Positions 59,366 to 64,000 of a stretch of DNA of 64,000 nt are shown piece after piece. Position numbers and translations under genes: made by a program. The first letter of the stretch is position 1, and every line of letters starts with the position of its first letter. The notes beneath the pieces were generated by a model that ran no database searches, was not told the DNA's origin, and was given only the letters and a program-made list of their open reading frames with translations. Source of the DNA: an uncultured Clostridia bacterium (GTDB taxonomy: Bacteria > Bacillota > Clostridia > Oscillospirales > Ruminococcaceae); assembly GCA_948473085.1 (NCBI GenBank), contig CAOKWH010000007.1, positions 1-64,000 on the forward strand, in the 5' to 3' direction.

Positions 59366-59650
59366 ATGAATAACAAACCTCTACCCGTAGGTCTTGCTCA
59401 TGTCGAGATTAAAGAGGCACTGAATGGTATGGCCCAGATTTACATTGACGGGAAAAAAGTCAATGGAGTAATTGGGTATAAAATCGAGCAGGACGCTGCA
59501 GAAAAACGGGTACCGATCCTGACAATGCAAGTCCAATGTGAATTAGACCTTGATTGTGGAGCGATACCCGTCCTACCCGAACCGTGGTCGTGGTTTTACG
59601 AACCCAAGGTACCGGGATTTACCGATGTACGAGATATAGGGAAGTCCTGA
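59366..59650 (+). CDS. Small phage protein of unknown function
   Basis: 94 residues, not recognised beyond a beta-rich pattern (AQIYIDGKKVNGVIGYKIEQ ... RVPILTMQVQCELDLD). It resembles unnamed phage early proteins. AAGGAGGAACG precedes the ATG. Its 3' end overlaps the minus-strand ORF 59596-59820 by 55 nt. Confidence 0.7.
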   Translation: MNNKPLPVGLAHVEIKEALNGMAQIYIDGKKVNGVIGYKIEQDAAEKRVPILTMQVQCELDLDCGAIPVLPEPWSWFYEPKVPGFTDVRDIGKS

Positions 59651-59820
59651 ATAAAGCCGACCGGATACCGATTGTACAGCTTGCAGTAATCTGCATGGCC
59701 GCAGATACTATGGCAACAATCGACGGCGACGACTTTATTATCTTCCCAAGTAATTACAATACCGATGGCCCGGTTTTCGTAATCGCAATATCCAGTATCA
59801 CCGCTTGAAAGAGTGGACAC
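59596..59820 (-). CDS. Small Cys-rich phage protein, convergent
   Basis: 74 residues from GTG 59820, which has AGGGGGTGAA 3 nt away and a further AGGAGGG upstream; the track's 59976 start is unsupported. It contains YCDYENRAIGIVITWEDNKVVAVDCCHSICGHADYC, whose cysteines could bind zinc. It would be the only minus-strand gene among the early genes, so I keep the call tentative. Confidence 0.45.
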   Translation of the reverse strand: MSTLSSGDTGYCDYENRAIGIVITWEDNKVVAVDCCHSICGHADYCKLYNRYPVGFIQDFPISRTSVNPGTLGS

Positions 59821-59952
59821 TATTTCACCCCCTTTCCCTCCTATTCTACCATGCGATGCAATAGATGGGGAAGAGGAAAAGTAAATAGGCAAACCCGGCC
59901 AGTCATAGGACAGGCCGGGTGATGGATAGGATAGGACGAGGTGATTTTTAAA

Positions 59953-60159
59953 ATGGCAGTAATCTATACCATACAAACCCCATATGGTCCTTGCCGGGTG
60001 GAGGACAGCTATATCAGCCAGGACCCGCAGGAGGCCGGGCAGCTGCGCCGGCAGGCATACGAGTTTTGCCTGCGTTCCATTGCGGCATTGCCGCTGGAGC
60101 GCCGGGAAGTCTACGATGTATTTATCCGCCGCAAATATGGAGAGGAGGCAGCAAAATGA
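59953..60159 (+). CDS. Small phage early protein
   Basis: 68 residues (MAVIYTIQTPYGPCRVEDSYISQ ... PLERREVYDVFIRRKYG). Unknown function. ATG 59953 is 8 nt from GAGGTGA. It overlaps the next ORF by 4 nt (ATGA). Confidence 0.6.
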   Translation: MAVIYTIQTPYGPCRVEDSYISQDPQEAGQLRRQAYEFCLRSIAALPLERREVYDVFIRRKYGEEAAK

Positions 60160-60347
60160 ACCAGCCAGTTAGTACATACAGCGGCAGCGTGGAGCTGTGC
60201 AGATGGGGAAGCGCCTACTATATCTATCGGGATGGGGAGCAGTACTTAGGCCCCCTGCCACCGGAGGATGCGGCCATCGCCTTTGCCAGTGTGCATGAGG
60301 TTCTGGCCCGGCATTGGGTGCAGGGGAAGGAAACGCCGGAGGGCTGA
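60156..60347 (+). CDS. Small phage early protein
   Basis: 63 residues (VELCRWGSAYYIYRDGEQYLGPLPPEDAAIAFASVHEVL). Not recognised. GAGAGGAGG lies before the ATG inside the upstream gene, so the two are coupled. Confidence 0.6.
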   Translation: MNQPVSTYSGSVELCRWGSAYYIYRDGEQYLGPLPPEDAAIAFASVHEVLARHWVQGKETPEG

Positions 60348-60385
60348 CCCCCGCCGGCAGGAAGTAAAAAAGGAGCGATGTGTCA

Positions 60386-60586
60386 ATGCAGATAAAAACC
60401 CACCGTTATTTGTCAGGCCTGTCCTTCCTGCTATTCTTCGGCCTGGCGGCCATGATGGAGAATGCCGGGAGCCTGGAACAGCTACTGCGGCTGTTTGCGG
60501 GCAGTATGGCGGCGCTCTTGTCCTTTGCCTGGAATGCCAGCGAGGGCGGCCTGTATGACTACGACCCCTGGGAGGATGAGCGATGA
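60386..60586 (+). CDS. Small phage membrane protein
   Basis: 66 residues with two hydrophobic segments (YLSGLSFLLFFGLAAMM; LLRLFAGSMAALLSFAW) and an acidic end. Function unknown. ATG 60386 lies about 10 nt from AAGGAG. It overlaps the next gene by 4 nt. Confidence 0.6.
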   Translation: MQIKTHRYLSGLSFLLFFGLAAMMENAGSLEQLLRLFAGSMAALLSFAWNASEGGLYDYDPWEDER

Positions 60587-60813
60587 TACAGCTATGCAGG
60601 AAGGGCTGCCCCAACCGGCGGCCCGGGTGCCAGGATGGCTGCCCCTTGCTTGCCGCCCAGCTCAGGCACAACCAGGCGGAGCAGCGGCACCTAAAGGAGC
60701 ACACCGCCCAGCTGGCCGACAGTGTCCGGGGCTGCCTGGAGCAGATGCCGGCCTCAAAACTGAACTGCCATCGCTACAAAAAGGCGGACCATACCCGAAA
60801 ACGCCGGACATAG
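60583..60813 (+). CDS. Small Cys-rich phage protein
   Basis: 76 residues. The first 20 carry CRKGCPNRRPGCQDGC, a likely metal-binding cluster, followed by a charged helix (LRHNQAEQRHLKEHTAQL). It starts in the stop of the upstream gene. Confidence 0.6.
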   Translation: MIQLCRKGCPNRRPGCQDGCPLLAAQLRHNQAEQRHLKEHTAQLADSVRGCLEQMPASKLNCHRYKKADHTRKRRT

Positions 60814-60829
60814 AAAGAAGGGGAACAGC

Positions 60830-61027
60830 TTGGCAATGATTTGTGTAAGCGGCGCCCGGGAGTGCGATGGCTGCGGCCGGTGCTTCCCGGACAGCCCTAT
60901 CTACACCTGCCCCGCCTGCGGGGAGGAGCTGGACGCCACTGATACGGTGTATCTCCACAGGGGCGAGGTAATCGGGTGCGCATATTGTACCAACAAAAAA
61001 CAGGCCTACGAGGCTATGGAGGGCTAA
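60830..61027 (+). CDS. Small zinc-ribbon phage protein
   Basis: 65 residues with CDGCGRC, CPAC and CAYC pairs, a probable double zinc ribbon. The TTG at 60830 is 6 nt from AAGAAGGGG; ATG 60836 is an alternative. Possibly nucleic-acid-binding. Confidence 0.65.
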   Translation: MAMICVSGARECDGCGRCFPDSPIYTCPACGEELDATDTVYLHRGEVIGCAYCTNKKQAYEAMEG

Positions 61028-61030
61028 ACT

Positions 61031-61228
61031 ATGATGACGATTGAAGGACTGAAAGCGGCTATTTTGTGGGCCGAAAAAAAGGGACACGACGCCGAGGCGG
61101 CGGCTGACAGCTCCCCTTTTGGAGGGGAGGGCAGCGCCGGTTTTGAAAAGGAAGCGCAATACCTCCGCACCGCCGCAGCCTGTATGTGGGAAAAGCTCGA
61201 AAGGCTGGAGAGCGAGGCACAGGTATGA
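61031..61228 (+). CDS. Small phage early protein
   Basis: 65 residues, mainly helical (MMTIEGLKAAILWAEKKGHDAEAAAD ... FEKEAQYLRTAAACMWEKLERLESE). Unknown. Overlaps the YqaJ gene by 4 nt (ATGA). Confidence 0.6.
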   Translation: MMTIEGLKAAILWAEKKGHDAEAAADSSPFGGEGSAGFEKEAQYLRTAAACMWEKLERLESEAQV

Positions 61229-62202
61229 AGCTCACATATATCAACACCAAGCACATGAGCCGGGATGAATGGCTAAAGCAGCGCCGGAAAGCCATTGGCG
61301 GCAGTGACGCCGCGGCCATCATCGGGCTGAACGCCTATGCTACGCCCTACACAGTATGGGCTGACAAGACCGGCCGGCTGCCGGACAAGCCGGACAGCGA
61401 GGCAATGAGGCAGGGCCGGGATTTGGAGCAGTATGTGGTGGACCGCTTCACCGAGCTGACCGGCAAGCGGGCACGGAAGCTGAACGCCATTATCAAAAAC
61501 AGCGAATACCCCTGGGCCTCGGCCAACATCGACCGGGACATCATCGGGGAAAAGGCCGGGCTGGAGTGCAAAACCACCAGCGTACTGAATCTGCGCAGGT
61601 TTAAGGACGGCGAGTTCCCGGAGAACTACTATGTGCAGTGTGTCCATTATCTTGCCATCACCGGCAAAAACCGCTGGTATCTGGCGGTGATGGTCCTCAA
61701 CCAGGGCTTTATGGTATACCAGATTACCCGCCACAGGGATGACCGGGTGCCGGATTGGTGCAGCGGCAGCGTCTATGTTTCGGATGATGAGATTGCAGCC
61801 CTGATGGACGCAGAGCGCGGCTTTTGGAAGCTGGTGGAAAACGACACGCCCCCAGAGTTCAGCGGCACACCGGCCGATACAGACGCCCTGTCGGCGGTTT
61901 ACACGGGAGGCGGCGGCCGGGTGGAACTGTCCGGCCGGGAGGACACCATCCGGCGGTATCGGTTCCTGAGGGAGCAGATTCGGGTACTGGAAACCGACCT
62001 TGAGCACTGTGCCCAAACGCTCAAGGAGGATCTGGGGGATCATGAGCAGGGCCAGGCCGGCGGGTTCATTGTAAACTGGAAGCCGCAGGCCCGGCAGACC
62101 TTTGATGTAAAGGCATTTGCCGCAGACCATCCGGAGCTGGATATCAGCAGCTACTACAAAACAAGCACATTCCGAAAGTTTGAAGTGAAAGCGGTCATGT
62201 AA
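61225..62202 (+). CDS. YqaJ-family viral recombinase/exonuclease
   Basis: A 325-residue lambda-exonuclease-like nuclease. WLKQRRKAIGGSDAAAIIGLNAYATPYTVWADKTG is the YqaJ start, and GLECKTTS carries the catalytic E-x-K; YVQCVHYLAI follows. It would make 3' ssDNA tails for RecT. ATG 61225 overlaps the preceding stop. Followed by recT after 12 nt. Confidence 0.92.
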   Translation: MKLTYINTKHMSRDEWLKQRRKAIGGSDAAAIIGLNAYATPYTVWADKTGRLPDKPDSEAMRQGRDLEQYVVDRFTELTGKRARKLNAIIKNSEYPWASANIDRDIIGEKAGLECKTTSVLNLRRFKDGEFPENYYVQCVHYLAITGKNRWYLAVMVLNQGFMVYQITRHRDDRVPDWCSGSVYVSDDEIAALMDAERGFWKLVENDTPPEFSGTPADTDALSAVYTGGGGRVELSGREDTIRRYRFLREQIRVLETDLEHCAQTLKEDLGDHEQGQAGGFIVNWKPQARQTFDVKAFAADHPELDISSYYKTSTFRKFEVKAVM

Positions 62203-62214
62203 GGGGGAAATAAA

Positions 62215-63096
62215 ATGAACGGAGCCATTCAGAAAGCAACACAGAACAAGCCCCAGGCCGGGGCCAAAAGTGTCAACCAGATTGTGAACAGCATCCTCGA
62301 CGGCGAGGCCATGCGCAAGCGGTTCGACGACCTGCTGGGCAAGCGTTCAGCACAGTTTATCAGTTCGCTGGTATCGTTGGTGAATGCCACGCCCCAGCTG
62401 CAGCAGGCAATATGTGAAGCACCGATGACAGTCATCCAGTCGGCGCTCAAGGCGGCCACTTACGACCTGCCCATCGATGCAGCACTGGGATATGCGTATA
62501 TTGTGCCGTTTAAAAACAAGCAGCCCGATGGCAGTTTCCGCTACGAGGCGGCTTTCATCCTGGGGTACAAGGGGATGCACCAGCTGGCCATGCGCACCGG
62601 TGCCTATAAAACCATCAATGTGATGGATGTCCGGGAGGGTGAGCTCCAGCACTATAACCGCCTTACTGAGGAAATCGAACTAAAGTTCATCGAGGATGAG
62701 GACGAGCGTGAGGCTGCCCCGATTGTTGGATATGTGGGATATTTCCGCCTTATCAACGGCACAGAAAAGACCATCTACATGAGCAAGAAGCAGATAGAGG
62801 CCCACGAAAAGAAGCACCGTAAGGGCCAGTATAGGAGCAAGGGCTGGAGAGAGGACCCGGACGCCATGTCCCGTAAGACGGTGTACCGCCGGCTGATTGG
62901 CAAGTGGGGCCTGATGTCTATTGACTACCGCACCGCCGATGCCCATACCATAGCGGCTGCCGAGGCCATTGCCACCGGCCAGTTTGACGATGAACCGGAC
63001 GCCCCGCAGATTGTGGCAGATTATGAGATTGACCTGGAAACCGGCGAAGCTGTCCCTGCCCCGGCTGCTCAAAGCCCCAGGAAAAGGGGGCGATGA
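62215..63096 (+). CDS. recT: RecT-family single-strand annealing protein
   Basis: A 293-residue phage annealing protein: the N-terminal NATPQLQQAICEAPMTVIQSALKAATYDLPIDAALGYAYIVPFKN and RTGAYKTINVMDVREGE are RecT hallmarks. It anneals ssDNA made by the YqaJ nuclease. The C-terminal tail is acidic/Pro-rich and could contact host SSB or replication proteins. The stop is 1 nt before the replication gene start. Confidence 0.94.
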   Translation: MNGAIQKATQNKPQAGAKSVNQIVNSILDGEAMRKRFDDLLGKRSAQFISSLVSLVNATPQLQQAICEAPMTVIQSALKAATYDLPIDAALGYAYIVPFKNKQPDGSFRYEAAFILGYKGMHQLAMRTGAYKTINVMDVREGELQHYNRLTEEIELKFIEDEDEREAAPIVGYVGYFRLINGTEKTIYMSKKQIEAHEKKHRKGQYRSKGWREDPDAMSRKTVYRRLIGKWGLMSIDYRTADAHTIAAAEAIATGQFDDEPDAPQIVADYEIDLETGEAVPAPAAQSPRKRGR

Positions 63097-63097
63097 A

Positions 63098-64000
63098 TTG
63101 GCACGAAGGCGCATGATAGCCCCAGAGATCTGGTTAAGCGAAGATTTTTCCAAGCTGTCGCTGCTGGCAAAGCTGCTGTTTATCGGGATGTTTTCCCAGG
63201 CGGATGACCAGGGCCGGGGGCGTGCCAAACCAGTATACTTGAAATCCATCCTATTCCCCTACGACGAAAAATTGCGGGTTGCCGATGTTGAGACTGCGTT
63301 ATCCGAGATAGCCCTGAATATGTCCGTAGCCCTCTATTCCGTCGCCGGGAGCAGCTATTATGAATTTCAAAACTGGAAGAAATGGCAGACCATCGACCGC
63401 CCGAAACCGTCCGAGCTGCCGCCAAGGGAAGCCGGAAAACCGCATGATGAAGCCGTTTTTCCGGTAGCCGGCAAACAGCCGGGGAAGGATGGGGGAATAA
63501 TCGGCGAAGCGTCGGCGACAAATCGGCGACAGGCCGGCGAACCATCGCCGACGGATACCCGCCTAAAAAGAAAAGAAAGAGAAATAGAAATAGAAAAGAA
63601 GATCCCCCCTATATCCCCCCAGGGGGAACCGCCTGGGGCAAAGAAAAAGGCGGAACCGGCAGCACCAGATTATTCCCAGACCCATTTCAGCCCAGCCATG
63701 ATTGCCAAGGTGGACGAGTGGCTGGACTACAAGCAGGAAAAGCACCAGCCCTACAAGCCAACCGGGCTGAAATCCCTTATCACCCAGATACAAAAGCAGG
63801 TGGACAGGCACGGCGAGGGGGCGGTCATACAGCTGATGGACGGCTGCATGGCAGCCAACTACCAGGGCATTATCTGGGACAAGCTGGACAAGGGGCAGGG
63901 CAGTGCGGTCAGACAGCCGGAGGGCAGCGGCAACCCGTTTGCCGACTACCTGAGGGACAGGCAGAGCATCGTGGGGGCTTATGACTACCAGGAGGATAAA
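63098..64000 (+). CDS. Phage replication initiation protein (DnaD/replisome-organiser-like), 3' end outside window
   Basis: An open frame from TTG 63098 to the window end (301 codons) that the track misses because it lacks a stop. AAGGGGG lies 7 nt upstream. It begins MARRRMIAPEIWLSEDFSKLSLLAKLLFIGMFSQADDQGRGRA, the winged-helix start of phage replisome organisers. A linker (about 125-185) contains iterons at the DNA level and a Lys/Glu run, and the C-terminal part (FSPAMIAKVDEWLDYKQEKHQPYKPTGLKSLITQ) looks DnaD-like. A helicase loader usually follows. Confidence 0.82.
   Translation, partial: MARRRMIAPEIWLSEDFSKLSLLAKLLFIGMFSQADDQGRGRAKPVYLKSILFPYDEKLRVADVETALSEIALNMSVALYSVAGSSYYEFQNWKKWQTIDRPKPSELPPREAGKPHDEAVFPVAGKQPGKDGGIIGEASATNRRQAGEPSPTDTRLKRKEREIEIEKKIPPISPQGEPPGAKKKAEPAAPDYSQTHFSPAMIAKVDEWLDYKQEKHQPYKPTGLKSLITQIQKQVDRHGEGAVIQLMDGCMAANYQGIIWDKLDKGQGSAVRQPEGSGNPFADYLRDRQSIVGAYDYQEDK
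63501..63551. repeat. Five 11-bp-phased iterons, candidate phage origin
   Basis: TCGGCGA starts at 63501, 63512 and 63523, CCGGCGA at 63534 and TCGCCGA at 63545, an exact 11-bp period. The period is not a codon multiple, so it is a DNA signal. An A-rich, T-poor tract (about 63562-63602) follows, like the unwinding region of lambda-type origins lying within the initiator gene. Confidence 0.75.

Larger units (their letters stand above)
52206..64000. mobile_element. Prophage or phage-like element, left arm
   Basis: A large serine recombinase at the boundary, lysogeny-type genes on the minus strand (zeta-like, Fic, ImmA, CI-like), a divergent switch, early plus-strand genes, YqaJ-RecT and a replication protein with iterons form a typical temperate-phage left arm. 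Structural and lysis genes and the right junction lie beyond the window. Confidence 0.88.

Noticed and set aside
1-64000. tRNA or rRNA genes
   Set aside because: No cloverleaf with a GTTCRA T-loop or rRNA signature was seen in the intergenic regions.

Overview
The window looks like a chromosome segment of a G+C-rich, endospore-forming member of the Clostridia (Oscillospiraceae-like). The evidence is the gene content and order: RNase J, GdpP, long-form HPF, CdaA-CdaR, a RelA/SpoT-dtd-MBL-hemZ block, a yabM/hup/rqcP/yabP/yabQ/divIC/yabR block, a spore-type LysM-GH18 hydrolase, strong AGGAGG ribosome sites and frequent TTG/GTG starts. The organism assignment is inference from synteny; no rRNA or tRNA gene was seen in the window.

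Layout. 1-1.65 kb: the 3' part of a secreted surface protein with an 11-residue tandem repeat; its C-terminal domain recurs in a small secreted protein at 23.6 kb. 1.8-12.8 kb: rnhA (minus strand), then rnj, gdpP-rplI-dnaB and tilS-hpt-ftsH. 13-17.7 kb: a divergent type IIA topoisomerase pair and a GNAT enzyme. 18-24.1 kb: secG, rnr, an ArsC/Spx-like protein, an Asp/Glu racemase, ispD-ispF, a DUF3343-like protein and the small surface protein. 24.3-31.8 kb: cdaA-cdaR (c-di-AMP synthesis, complementing GdpP degradation), a COG2509 flavoprotein, a SUKH protein, PAP2 and recJ. 31.8-36.6 kb: the stringent-response operon ending in hemZ. 36.8-43.5 kb: a zinc-ribbon protein, the yab sporulation/division block, an amidohydrolase and hpf.

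43.7-52.2 kb is more accessory. It holds a second SUKH protein, a candidate type I toxin-antitoxin locus with an extra solo antitoxin copy, a lipoprotein behind a structured leader, deoC, and a spore-cortex cluster (partner protein, SpoIID-like/peptidoglycan-binding protein, LysM-GH18 hydrolase).

From about 52.2 kb to the right edge lies the left arm of a prophage or phage-like element. It interrupts the GH18 gene inside the conserved MTYE motif. Its large serine recombinase sits directly at the junction, followed by a zeta-like ATPase, a Fic enzyme, ImmA and a CI-like repressor. Next come a divergent genetic switch, a Cro-like protein, two duplicated XRE/cationic-peptide modules with diverged operators, a run of tiny early genes, YqaJ and RecT recombination genes, and a replication protein cut by the window edge. 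That last gene carries five 11-bp iterons next to an A-rich tract, a likely phage origin.

The most interesting signals are the prophage-split spore hydrolase gene (possible developmental excision), the twin XRE/peptide modules with matched but distinct operators, the type I TA duplication that places an antitoxin RNA upstream of a SUKH gene, and the iterons inside the replication gene. The six-frame track is dominated by shadows; several real genes (toxin peptide, cationic peptides, 29-aa micro-ORF, right-edge replication gene) are absent from it and were read from the sequence.
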